Origin: DATBFX01 sp034667245
GTDB taxonomy: Bacteria; Chloroflexota; Chloroflexia; Thermomicrobiales; UBA6265
DNA: 11,406 nt
Reading direction: 5' to 3'
Assembly: GCA_034667245.1 (NCBI GenBank)
Contig: JAXDKI010000177.1
Span: forward strand, 1-11,406
Part shown: positions 1 through 6,742 of the stretch, one piece after another
Layout: the number at the start of each line of letters is the position of its first letter
Position numbering within the stretch: the first letter of the stretch is position 1
Program-made: the position numbers and the translations under genes
Notes under the pieces: generated by a model
Told to the model about the DNA's origin: nothing
Databases searched by the model: none
What the model saw: only the letters and a program-made list of their open reading frames with translations

Positions 1-616
1 CGGTGTCGACCCAGCGCAGGTTGTCGCGGCCGAAGCCGGCTAGCAGCGCGGCTTTCTCGACGGAGCTGTGACTCTGGCGCGAGGCGTAGACGACGAGCGG
101 GCGCGGCGCTGCCTGGAGACCGCCGCCGGCGAGGGAAAAGGCTGAGGCACGCTCGCGGGCGCAGATGAGGGCGACTAAGGTGCTCGTCGAGGCGGTGTCC
201 TGGATGACGCCGCTCCAGGCATCGGAGAGTCCGACCATCTGCCGCAGCCAGTCGGTCGTCACCTCCTCCACCTCGGTCAGGGCCGGGCTCGACTGCCAGG
301 AGAGTCCGAGCACGCCGAGTCCGGTGCTGAGGTAGTCGCCCAAGACGCTTTCGAGCGGCGCGTTGGCCGGGAAGTAGCCGAAGAAGCGAGGGTGCTGCCA
401 GTGCGAGAGACCCGGAAGGATGAGCCGGTCAAGGTCGGCGAAGAGCTGGTCGAGCGATTCAGCCGACTCGGGCGGGGCCTCAGGGAACCGTGCCTTGATC
501 GCACCGGGTTCAACCTGGGCCATGACAGGGAGGCGGTCAATCCGGGTGCGGTAGTCCGCAATCCAGTCGATCAGCTGATGACCCAGGCGGCGAAACTCCT
601 CGGAATCCAAAGACAC
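1..616 (-). CDS. PLP-dependent aromatic-L-amino-acid decarboxylase family protein, 5' part
   Basis: The visible 205 residues are the N-terminal third of a group II pyridoxal-phosphate decarboxylase (aromatic amino acid, tryptophan or tyrosine decarboxylase type), a cytosolic enzyme releasing CO2 from an L-amino acid to give an amine. Recognisable family blocks are the N-terminal helix EFRRLGHQLIDWIADY, the WQHPRFFGYFPAN block, the LGLSWQSSPALTEVE stretch (substrate loop and dimer region), and SHSSVEKAALLAGFG. In the last block His183 matches the histidine that stacks on the PLP ring in this family. The start is a GTG at 616-614, with AGGAGG three bases upstream on the minus strand (618-627); the family's N-terminus begins right there. 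The PLP lysine and the C-terminal domain lie beyond the left edge, so completeness and substrate cannot be judged. It is divergent from the propeller gene, with about 105 bases between. Confidence 0.92.
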   Translation of the reverse strand, partial: MSLDSEEFRRLGHQLIDWIADYRTRIDRLPVMAQVEPGAIKARFPEAPPESAESLDQLFADLDRLILPGLSHWQHPRFFGYFPANAPLESVLGDYLSTGLGVLGLSWQSSPALTEVEEVTTDWLRQMVGLSDAWSGVIQDTASTSTLVALICARERASAFSLAGGGLQAAPRPLVVYASRQSHSSVEKAALLAGFGRDNLRWVDT

Positions 617-721
617 GTTCCTCCTCTGGTCGGGTATCTTGAGATCGAGGCTAGGGCGGCGCTGCCAGTGCATCCATGATAGCGGCAGTGCGAGGTGACT
701 TCGACAACGACGGGAGATTGG

Positions 722-1948
722 ATGGGCAATCGACTGCATAAGCGATTACCAACAGGAATACAGGCGCTGGCTCTTCTGGTCATCGTGCTTGTCATGACGA
801 GCACCAACGTCCTCAGTGCAGCAGAGAGCAGATCGGCCAGTTCGCTGTTCCGCGGCAATCCAGCGCGGACCGGGGAGCAGCCGGGGCCCGGTCCGAGGAA
901 TGAGCCGCAGGAGTTGTGGCAGGTGACGCTGGACGCCCCGCTGCTCTCGTCGGTGATCGTCGCCGAGGGTGTGGCCTACGTGAAGGCCTGGGGCGAGACA
1001 CTCCGCGCGCTCGACGCCGAGACCGGCAAGGAGATCTGGAGTTTCGCAACCGGCGGTCTCGATACCGCCCCTGCTGTTGTTGGCGGTGTCGTCTATGCCG
1101 GTGGCTCCAATCAGGAGGAGACGCAGGGGACGCTCTACGCCCTCGACGCCAAAAGTGGTCAGGAGATCTGGCGTCACGAGACGGCGTATGCGCTCTCCGA
1201 CTCCTCGCCGGTTGTCGTGGATGGGGTTGTCTACATCGGCGGTGGGAACGGGGACGAAACGGGCGGGGCGCTCTACGCGGTGGACGCCGCGAGCGGCGAG
1301 GAGGTCTGGACGTTCGATGCCGGGATGCCGATCTGGTCCTCGCCTGCGGTCGCCAAAGGTGTCGTCTTTGTAGGCGGCGGCGGCCTGGAGTGGGGCCGGG
1401 GCGCGCTTTTCGCGATCGACGCGGACGGCGGCGACGAGGTCTGGAGGTTCGAGGTCAACGACGGTGCGGTGGTGACGAGCCCGGCGGTGTCGAACGGTCT
1501 GGTCTATGCCACCAGTTCATCCCTCTACGCGATCGACGCGAAGAGCGGTGAGGAGGTGTGGACTCACGCGGACGAGAAGGACTCATTCGACACGGCGCCG
1601 GCCGTGGTCAACGACGTGGTCTATGTCGGCGGCTCGAAACTGGTGGCCCTGGATGCGGATACGGGCGAGACGGTCTGGACATTCACGCACGCTGGCGCGT
1701 ACGTAGCGAGCCCGGTCGTCGCGGACGGCGTGATCTACGCCGGTACGTACCATGCCGAACTGCTGGCGATCGACGCGGAATCCGGGAAGGAGCGCTGGCG
1801 ATTCCGCGTAGAAATAAAAGGAAGCGCGGGCAATCGCCAGATTGAGAGCTCGCCCGCCGTGATCGACGGGGTGATCTACTTTGGCAGCTTTGTCACCGAG
1901 GCTGATCAAGCCAGCGGTATGGTCCACGCGATTGGCGTGACGCGGTAA
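722..1948 (+). CDS. Exported PQQ-repeat beta-propeller protein (8 blades)
   Basis: This 408-residue protein has a signal peptide: Arg/Lys-rich residues 2-8, a hydrophobic core at 15-25 and a likely cut after Ala33 or Ala34. The motif FRGNPARTG (43-51) follows, as often seen before PQQ-type propellers. From Trp66 to the C-terminus there are eight repeats of the form W-x(n)-[ST]SPAVVxGVVYxGG-x(n)-LYALDAxTGxE[IV]. The last strand, VHAIG, replaces a full Asp-Gly turn and probably closes the ring. PQQ-repeat propellers include quinoprotein dehydrogenases and BamB-like scaffolds. No dehydrogenase Cys-Cys or heme motif is visible, so a binding or scaffold role outside the membrane is more likely than catalysis. 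The ATG at 722 is preferred because GGGAG lies 5 bases upstream and it gives a clean signal peptide; a GTG at 695 in the same frame has a poorer ribosome site. A palindromic element follows the stop. Confidence 0.87.
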   Translation: MGNRLHKRLPTGIQALALLVIVLVMTSTNVLSAAESRSASSLFRGNPARTGEQPGPGPRNEPQELWQVTLDAPLLSSVIVAEGVAYVKAWGETLRALDAETGKEIWSFATGGLDTAPAVVGGVVYAGGSNQEETQGTLYALDAKSGQEIWRHETAYALSDSSPVVVDGVVYIGGGNGDETGGALYAVDAASGEEVWTFDAGMPIWSSPAVAKGVVFVGGGGLEWGRGALFAIDADGGDEVWRFEVNDGAVVTSPAVSNGLVYATSSSLYAIDAKSGEEVWTHADEKDSFDTAPAVVNDVVYVGGSKLVALDADTGETVWTFTHAGAYVASPVVADGVIYAGTYHAELLAIDAESGKERWRFRVEIKGSAGNRQIESSPAVIDGVIYFGSFVTEADQASGMVHAIGVTR

Positions 1949-1973
1949 AAGGGCGGCCGAGCACTTCGTCCAG

Positions 1974-2032
1974 CGTCATTTAGCGTGTTGCCTCGGGACG
2001 GAAAGAGATTCCTCGCCAGGCTCGGAATGACG
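1974..2032. repeat. Intergenic palindromic element, REP-like, possibly a bidirectional terminator
   Basis: Seven-base inverted ends CGTCATT (1974-1980) and AATGACG (2026-2032) bound a 59-base stretch. Inside its right half is a 21-base near-palindrome at 2008-2028: 10-base arms around a central A at 2018, with two mismatched positions in each arm. It lies between the stops of two convergent genes (propeller at 1948, SDR at 2064). The form 'GAGATTCCTCG..CTCGGAATGAC' resembles short dispersed intergenic repeats seen in several bacterial phyla. That it is dispersed in this genome is inference. No T-tract follows on either strand. Confidence 0.5.
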
Positions 2033-2063
2033 ATAGGGGATGTGTTAGGCGCCCCGCCAGAAG

Positions 2064-2891
2064 CTAGTGTTGGCTTTCTCGTCCGGTGACCCAGTCGTAG
2101 CGCGGGTCGTCGTCGATGATTGGATCGCCTGGGCGGGAGCCGATGCCGGCGCCGCCGTCGACGCTGACGACCGCGCCGGTCATGTAGCTGGCCGCGTCGG
2201 AGGCCAGGAACATGACGACGGCGGCGACTTCCTCCGGATTGCCCGGCCGGGCGAGAGGCAGGTTCGGGATGCGCTGGGACAATCTTTCGGCCATCACGGG
2301 AGGGAGGGGCTTTGGCTGGGTGTCGATAAGACCGGGGCTGACGACGTTGACGAGGATATTGTGCGGAGCTAGCTCGATCGCCGCGACGCGCGAGAAGCTT
2401 TCGGTCGCGGCCCGGCTTGAGGCATAGGCGGCCGCACCCGGCGAACCCTTCGTGCTCACCCCCGAGGAGAAGTTGACGATCCGTCCGCCCCGGCCGCCTT
2501 CGATCATCGCCTTGGCGGCCGTGCGGGTCATCAGGAAGGTGCCGCGGGTGTTGACGCCGTAGATCGTGTCCCAGACCTCGACGCGCTCGTCGAACAGGGA
2601 GGCGTGCGGTGCAACGGCGGCATTATTGACACAGACGTCCAGGCGACCGAAGCGCGCGACGGCGGCCTCGACGATACTGTCTGCTCCGACTTCGGTGGCG
2701 ACATCGGCGACGAACGAGACGACGCGGGATGCATCGAGGGAGCGGCAGGTTTCGGCCAATCCCTCTTCGTCACGATCGGCCGCCAGGACCGAGGCTCCCG
2801 CCGCGGCGAAGCGATCGACCATCACCCGGCCGATACCACGTGCGGCGCCTGTCACGACGACGCGTCCGGAGAAGTCGAAGGTCACGTTCAT
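2064..2891 (-). CDS. SDR family oxidoreductase with Arg in place of the catalytic Lys
   Basis: A 275-residue classical short-chain dehydrogenase/reductase, cytosolic, using NAD(P)(H) on an alcohol, ketone or sugar-like substrate. The Rossmann motif TGAARGIG is at residues 14-21. Asp39 at the end of beta-2 (AADRD) favours NAD over NADP. NNAA is at 89-92, the tetrad Asn is N114, the catalytic Ser is S143 (IVNFSS) and the catalytic Tyr is Y156. The C-terminal part has SPGLIDT and the MTGAVVSVDGG end typical of the family. The YxxxK motif reads YASSR: codon CGG at 2412-2414 makes residue 160 Arg instead of Lys. The ATG at 2891-2889 has AGAGGAG six bases upstream; longer in-frame extensions lie in the upstream gene's space and lack family similarity. 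About 25 residues trail the usual SDR end. It is divergent from the Gfo/Idh/MocA gene. The substrate is unknown. Confidence 0.93.
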   Translation of the reverse strand: MNVTFDFSGRVVVTGAARGIGRVMVDRFAAAGASVLAADRDEEGLAETCRSLDASRVVSFVADVATEVGADSIVEAAVARFGRLDVCVNNAAVAPHASLFDERVEVWDTIYGVNTRGTFLMTRTAAKAMIEGGRGGRIVNFSSGVSTKGSPGAAAYASSRAATESFSRVAAIELAPHNILVNVVSPGLIDTQPKPLPPVMAERLSQRIPNLPLARPGNPEEVAAVVMFLASDAASYMTGAVVSVDGGAGIGSRPGDPIIDDDPRYDWVTGRESQH

Positions 2892-2950
2892 CCACCACTC
2901 CTCTGCGGGCCCCGCCCCGCTCGCAATTCCGGCCGGTCGATCGGGCAGCG

Positions 2951-2956
2951 AGTGTA
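2951..2956 (-). promoter_or_regulatory. Possible -10 element for the SDR gene
   Basis: Read on the minus strand this is TACACT, four of six matches to the sigma-70 -10 consensus, 60 bases before the SDR start in a divergent gap. No good -35 lies 16-18 bases further upstream, so this is a weak call. Confidence 0.2.
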
Positions 2957-2996
2957 CGACGAACAATCGCGACGCGCGCGAAGACCGCGGGCGCGG

Positions 2997-3025
2997 TTGA
3001 CAGCGCAGAACCACGGCGAGAGGAT
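2997..3025 (+). promoter_or_regulatory. Candidate sigma-70 promoter for the Gfo/Idh/MocA-DUF885 operon
   Basis: A perfect -35 hexamer TTGACA (2997-3002), a 17-base spacer, then GAGGAT (3020-3025) as a GC-rich -10. It lies 40 bases before the ATG at 3066 in the divergent gap. The same TTGACA-N17-GA[AG]GAT layout precedes the regulator gene at 9088-9116, which supports it. The -10 matches the consensus at only three positions. Confidence 0.4.
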
Positions 3026-3065
3026 GCCGGCCACGAGCGATTCGTGGCGGCGAAGGGAGACGGCG

Positions 3066-4199
3066 ATGGCAGGTCCGATCACCGGACGAAAGGTACGTGT
3101 CGGCGTGCTCGGCGCGGGGCGCTGGGCGAACGTGGCGCACCTGCCGGGATGGACGCGCGATCCACGGTGCGCGGTCGTCGTCGTCTGCGACGTCGAGCGG
3201 CACCTGGCCGAGGCGACCGCGCCCAAGTTCGGTGTGTCCGAAGTCAGCGACGACTACCGAGGGGTGGTGGAGCGCGACGATGTCGACGTGATCGATGTCT
3301 GCACGCCGAGCCATACCCACTTCGAGCTGGCGACAGCGGCACTGGAGTCCGGCAAGCACGTCCTCTGCGAGAAACCGGTCGCGTTCGACTTCCGGGAGAC
3401 GATGCGAGCAGCCGAGATCGCCCGATCAAAGGGATTGAAGACGAAGCTCGGTTTCACCTTCCGCTACTCCCCGGCAATGCTCTATATGAAGGAGTTGGTG
3501 GACCAGGGGTTCTGCGGTCAGCCCTACATCTACAACGCCTACGAGCAGAACTCGCAGTGGATCAACCCTCAGACACCGTTACGTCAAGTCGATCCGACTA
3601 TGGATCAATCGCAGATCGCCGTCTCTTCGCTGGAAGGGTACGGCGCGCCGGTAATCGACTTGGCGCGCTTCATGACCGGGTCGGAGATGGCTTCAGTCGT
3701 CGGGACGCTGAAGAATTTCGTGCCGGAGCGGATGGTGCGCGCGACCGGGACGATGATGCGGATGAACATCGACGACGGCGACATCTTCATCGCCGAGTTC
3801 GCCAACGGCGCGATCGGGTCGGTCCAGACGAGCTTCGTCACCGTCGGCAACTATCCGGGGATCGAGGTGCGCCTGTACGGGTCGAAGGGGGCGATCATCA
3901 CCCGCCTGGTGGAGGAGTTCGGGATCGCCGAGACGATCAAGGCGGCGACGCCGGACGACGTCGAGTTCAAGGAACTGGAGGTGCCGGCTCGGTTCTATCC
4001 GGAGGGCGGCAACCCACGAGAGAGCTGGCACACACTCTTCTACTCCAACCTGATCAAGGATTTCCTCGACGAGCTGACGACGGACACGCCGAAGAACCAG
4101 GGCAACTTCGACGACGGCGCCGCAGTTCAGGAGATCATCAACGCCGTCGAGGTGTCGTTCCGGGAGCGGCGCTGGACAGACTTGCCGCTGCCGCGGTAA
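3066..4199 (+). CDS. Gfo/Idh/MocA family oxidoreductase with atypical active site
   Basis: A 377-residue member of the glucose-fructose oxidoreductase / inositol dehydrogenase / MocA family, cytosolic, normally oxidising or reducing a sugar or cyclitol with NAD(P). The N-terminal Rossmann fold has VGVLGAGRWA (residues 12-21), the CTPSHTHFE block, and the family Lys motif CEKPVA with Lys103. The C-terminal alpha/beta domain has the usual IDLARFMTG helix and the FANGAIGSVQTS and VRLYGSKGAI strands. The block normally reading D-x-G-x-H-x-x-D reads G191-Y-G-A-P195-V-I-D198, so the usual acidic residue and catalytic His are Gly and Pro. The ATG at 3066 is preferred: AAGGGAGA sits 5 bases upstream and the protein then starts just before the Rossmann strand. 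An in-frame ATG at 3024 would add 14 residues with no family match. The DUF885 gene follows 65 bases later on the same strand. Confidence 0.92.
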   Translation: MAGPITGRKVRVGVLGAGRWANVAHLPGWTRDPRCAVVVVCDVERHLAEATAPKFGVSEVSDDYRGVVERDDVDVIDVCTPSHTHFELATAALESGKHVLCEKPVAFDFRETMRAAEIARSKGLKTKLGFTFRYSPAMLYMKELVDQGFCGQPYIYNAYEQNSQWINPQTPLRQVDPTMDQSQIAVSSLEGYGAPVIDLARFMTGSEMASVVGTLKNFVPERMVRATGTMMRMNIDDGDIFIAEFANGAIGSVQTSFVTVGNYPGIEVRLYGSKGAIITRLVEEFGIAETIKAATPDDVEFKELEVPARFYPEGGNPRESWHTLFYSNLIKDFLDELTTDTPKNQGNFDDGAAVQEIINAVEVSFRERRWTDLPLPR

Positions 4200-4264
4200 C
4201 GATCGGTCTGGGCGAGGTTGGCGGTGACGATCGGACAGGCGGTCATCGAACGAGGGTGGGAACT

Positions 4265-5977
4265 GTGCTGAACGAGGGTTCGTTACCGACCGGTGGCGAT
4301 GAAAACACCCGTCGTGCCTTTGATGGCTGGCTCGACGACTTCTTCGCGGACTACTACGCCCGGCGACCGGTCAACGCCACCTTCATCGGCGTCCACGAGC
4401 ACGACCATGCCTTGCCCGACCTCTCGTCGAATGGGATGTCCGACCTCGCCCGCGCTGCTCGCGATTTGCGGGATCGTCTTGGCGCGATCCCGACCGAGGG
4501 TCTCTCCCAGGCACAGCGACACGACCGGCTGTTGGCCGATGGCTTCCTCGAGATCCAGGCATGGGAGGCCGGCTCGGCCCAGTTTGCGCGCAACCCGTCC
4601 GCCTGGACCGGGGAGGCCGTCTTCGGCGTCATCTCGCTTTTTCAGCGCGACGCCGAGCCGCTGGCGGAGCGGGTCGTGGCAGCGGTCTCGCGGATGAAGG
4701 AAATCCCGGCGTTCCTCGCGCAGAGTCGAGCAACGGTCAAGACGGCTCCGGCCCAGTGGACCGAGCGCGCCCTGCGAGAAGCGCGTGCCGGTATCGCCTA
4801 TTTCGGCAACGGACTCGCGATCCTGGCAGAGGAGCGCGGTATCGATGACGGCGGGTTTCTGGACGCGGCCGAGACCGCGCACGCCGCGTTCGTCGAGCAC
4901 GCCGCCTGGCTGGAGAGCGAACTCGCGGCCCGGCCATCCGACGATTATGCCTGCGGTCGCGAGGCGTTCGATCGCTATCTCGCGCGCGGTCATTGCCTGC
5001 CGGCAGAGCAGGACGCGGCGTGGGTCCAGGACTACGCCGAGCGAGCACTTGCCAAAACGCGCGATGACCTCGAAGCGCGGGCGCAGGAACTGGATCCGAC
5101 GAAGACCTGGCGGGTTCAGCTCGCTGGACTGGCCGACCTCCATCCCACGGTCGAGGACTACTACGGCACATATGGGCGTGTCTGGCAAGAGGCGCGGCTC
5201 GCGGCGATCGACCACGGACTGGTGACGTGGCCGGACTATCCGATCGAGTATGCGCCGTTTCCGCGCTCAGACCGGGAAGCGGCCGGGGGACTCTACTACC
5301 TCTTCTACCGCTGCCCGGCACCCTTCGGTCGGCCGGAAGTGCACAAGTACCGGGTGACCCCGGTCGAGCCCGACCTGCCGCCGGAAGAGCAGGAGCGACG
5401 ACTGCGGGCGACGAACGATTCGGTGATCAAGCTCAACCACGTCGTTCACCACGGCGGGCTGGGTCACCACGTCCAAAACTGGCATGCGTTTCGGGGCGCG
5501 TCGCGAATCGGCCGGATCGCCGGGGTCGATTGCGCCTCACGGATCGCCCTCTTCTGCGCGGGGACGATGGTCGAGGGTTGGGCCTGTTACGCGACGGAGC
5601 TGATGGACGAGGTCGGGTTCCTCACTCCGCTCGAATCGTTGTCCGAGCTTCAGTCACGCCTGCGAATGGCGGCGCGCGCGGTGGCGGACGTCGCGCTTCA
5701 CACCGGTGCGATGACGTTGGAGGAGACGGCGGCGTTCTACGAGCGAGAAGCGGGAATGCCGGCAGCGGCGGCGAAAGGCGAGGCAGTCAAGAACTCGATG
5801 TTCCCCGGCGCCGCGATGATGTACCTGATCGGCACCGACGCCATCCACGACCTGCGCCGGACGATGACGGCGCAGGAAGGTGCGGACTTCTCGCTCCGCG
5901 CCTTCCACGACCACTTCCTCAGCTACGGCGCGATCCCGGTTTCGCTGATCGCCGCATCGATGCGCGGCGGGGAGTAA
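4265..5977 (+). CDS. DUF885 family protein, peptidase-like fold with altered zinc motif
   Basis: A 570-residue DUF885 protein. The family has an all-helical, M2/M3-peptidase-like fold with a HExxPGHH zinc motif; many members are annotated as putative metallo-hydrolases of unknown substrate. The N-terminus shows the family's helical start (FFADYYARRPVNATFIGVHEHD, written here in two parts: FFADYYARRPV then NATFIGVHEHD), and IPAFLAQS matches the usual 'IPAYLDQ' block. The motif region is H395-H-G-G-L-G-H401-H402 followed by VQNW. The downstream Glu block EGWACYATEL begins at Glu437, and MFPGAAMMYLIG corresponds to the usual 'PGQALAYKIG'. The catalytic Glu of HExxPGHH is therefore His396 and the Pro is Leu399, while the putative metal ligands H395, H401/H402 and Glu437 remain. 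There is no signal peptide. The GTG at 4265 is chosen because GAGGGTGGGAA lies just upstream; a GTG at 4256 is the alternative. It is probably cotranscribed with the Gfo/Idh/MocA gene. Confidence 0.85.
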   Translation: MLNEGSLPTGGDENTRRAFDGWLDDFFADYYARRPVNATFIGVHEHDHALPDLSSNGMSDLARAARDLRDRLGAIPTEGLSQAQRHDRLLADGFLEIQAWEAGSAQFARNPSAWTGEAVFGVISLFQRDAEPLAERVVAAVSRMKEIPAFLAQSRATVKTAPAQWTERALREARAGIAYFGNGLAILAEERGIDDGGFLDAAETAHAAFVEHAAWLESELAARPSDDYACGREAFDRYLARGHCLPAEQDAAWVQDYAERALAKTRDDLEARAQELDPTKTWRVQLAGLADLHPTVEDYYGTYGRVWQEARLAAIDHGLVTWPDYPIEYAPFPRSDREAAGGLYYLFYRCPAPFGRPEVHKYRVTPVEPDLPPEEQERRLRATNDSVIKLNHVVHHGGLGHHVQNWHAFRGASRIGRIAGVDCASRIALFCAGTMVEGWACYATELMDEVGFLTPLESLSELQSRLRMAARAVADVALHTGAMTLEETAAFYEREAGMPAAAAKGEAVKNSMFPGAAMMYLIGTDAIHDLRRTMTAQEGADFSLRAFHDHFLSYGAIPVSLIAASMRGGE

Positions 5978-5987
5978 GGCGAGAGCA

Positions 5988-6532
5988 CTACCGGAAGATG
6001 TCGGCGACGGCGAGGCGGAAACCGGGGATGAGGTCACCGCCATCAGGATGTCGCCGACCCAAAAGACCCGCTCGATGCGGTCTTGGCCGATCCAGGAGAC
6101 ACTGCGCGTTCGCGACTCGACGAGCCAGACATGCGGCACGCCAGCATCGAGAAATTGCATACCTTTCTGGCGCAAGTCCTGCTTACTGTCGGACGGCGAA
6201 GCAATCTCGACGACCAAGGTGGGACGCTGACGAACGAATCCTTCCTCGATATCGGTAAACGACCGCGGTAGTTCGCGAAAGAAGGCCATATCGGGTGCCA
6301 GTACTGTGTCGGGATCGCTTTCTAGGATAATCCCGACATCGCCGCCCGATAGCCTTCCTAGGAGATTTTCGTTGATGTGTCGATCAACAGGAGAACCGAC
6401 CCGGAAGAGCAATGTCCCGTGCGGATCTCCAACGGGAGACATCGGTCGCAACTCCCCCCAAATGAGCTCGTAACGGGCGTCCTCGTCCATCGCTTCCAGT
6501 TCTTCGGCGGTGACCAGCTTTGTCGTCACCAT
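5988..6532 (-). CDS. Uma2 family endonuclease (DUF820), frameshifted near the C-terminus
   Basis: A Uma2/DUF820 protein with a PD-(D/E)xK nuclease fold, usually about 190 residues and often present in many copies in Chloroflexota and Cyanobacteria; its cellular role is poorly known. It starts MVTTKLVTAEELEAM, with RYELIWGELRPMSP typical of the family. PD is at 80-81, and the ExxSPS...DLRxK block has Glu109 and Lys123, followed by GVPHVWLVES. After residue 163 (CTG at 6046-6044) the frame breaks: one base is missing before 6043. Read one base over, the sequence gives GGDLIPGFRLAVADIFR and a TAG at 5990-5988, exactly the normal Uma2 ending, for a 181-residue product. Without the correction the frame runs 324 bases antisense into the DUF885 gene. 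The ATG at 6532-6530 has AGGAG 9 bases upstream. The nuclease core is intact, so it may be a recent mutation or a sequencing error. Confidence 0.88.
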
Positions 6533-6653
6533 GGTTCGTCGCTCCTGCCGGGAGGACTGCTGCCCAACTCGATACCAGAGTCAATCCTGGCATTCCTTGG
6601 AGCCAACGCATCTTTCCAAGAGAGACGACTGCTAAGCCATTCCTGAACGCAAC

Positions 6654-6675
6654 GGGGCGGCAGTGATGCCGCCCC
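6654..6675 (-). terminator. Hairpin, 9-bp perfect stem with 4-base loop
   Basis: GGGGCGGCA (6654-6662) pairs perfectly with TGCCGCCCC (6667-6675). The loop is GTGA on the plus strand (GNRA type) and TCAC on the minus strand. It is the second of two hairpins between the stop of the 6743-7378 gene and the start of the Uma2 gene, both transcribed leftward. There is no T-tract, so this would be a weak or Rho-assisted terminator, or an mRNA 3'-end stabiliser. Confidence 0.5.
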
Positions 6676-6705
6676 CTGATCATCTGCTGGTACGTTGTGG
6701 AGGAC

Positions 6706-6725
6706 CGGGCACGAGTCCGTGCCCG
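6706..6725 (-). terminator. Hairpin just after the CHRD-like gene
   Basis: CGGGCACG (6706-6713) pairs perfectly with CGTGCCCG (6718-6725), loop AGTC on the plus strand. It begins 17 bases past the stop of the 6743-7378 gene on the minus strand, the right place for a transcription terminator. No T-tract follows. Confidence 0.5.
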
Positions 6726-6742
6726 TCCCCGATGGGTAGTGA

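Noticed and set aside
660..691. Operator pair CAGTGC at 666-671 and 686-691
   Set aside because: Only six identical bases at a 20-base period in the divergent gap; too short to support against chance.
2729..4264. Long upstream in-frame extension of the DUF885 gene
   Set aside because: It would overlap the whole Gfo/Idh/MocA gene in another frame and is Arg-rich shadow sequence; the family N-terminus begins after the GTG at 4265.
4283..5215. 310-codon open frame on the minus strand
   Set aside because: Antisense shadow of the DUF885 gene without family features.
5654..5987. Uncorrected C-terminal continuation of the Uma2 frame
   Set aside because: After the frameshift it encodes Ser/Pro/Arg-rich sequence antisense to the DUF885 gene; the true family ending is in the adjacent frame and stops at 5988.
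6038..6050. Programmed -1 frameshift in the Uma2 gene
   Set aside because: The direction would restore the family ending, but there is no X-XXY-YYZ slippery heptamer and no clear stimulatory structure; a deletion or base-calling error is simpler.
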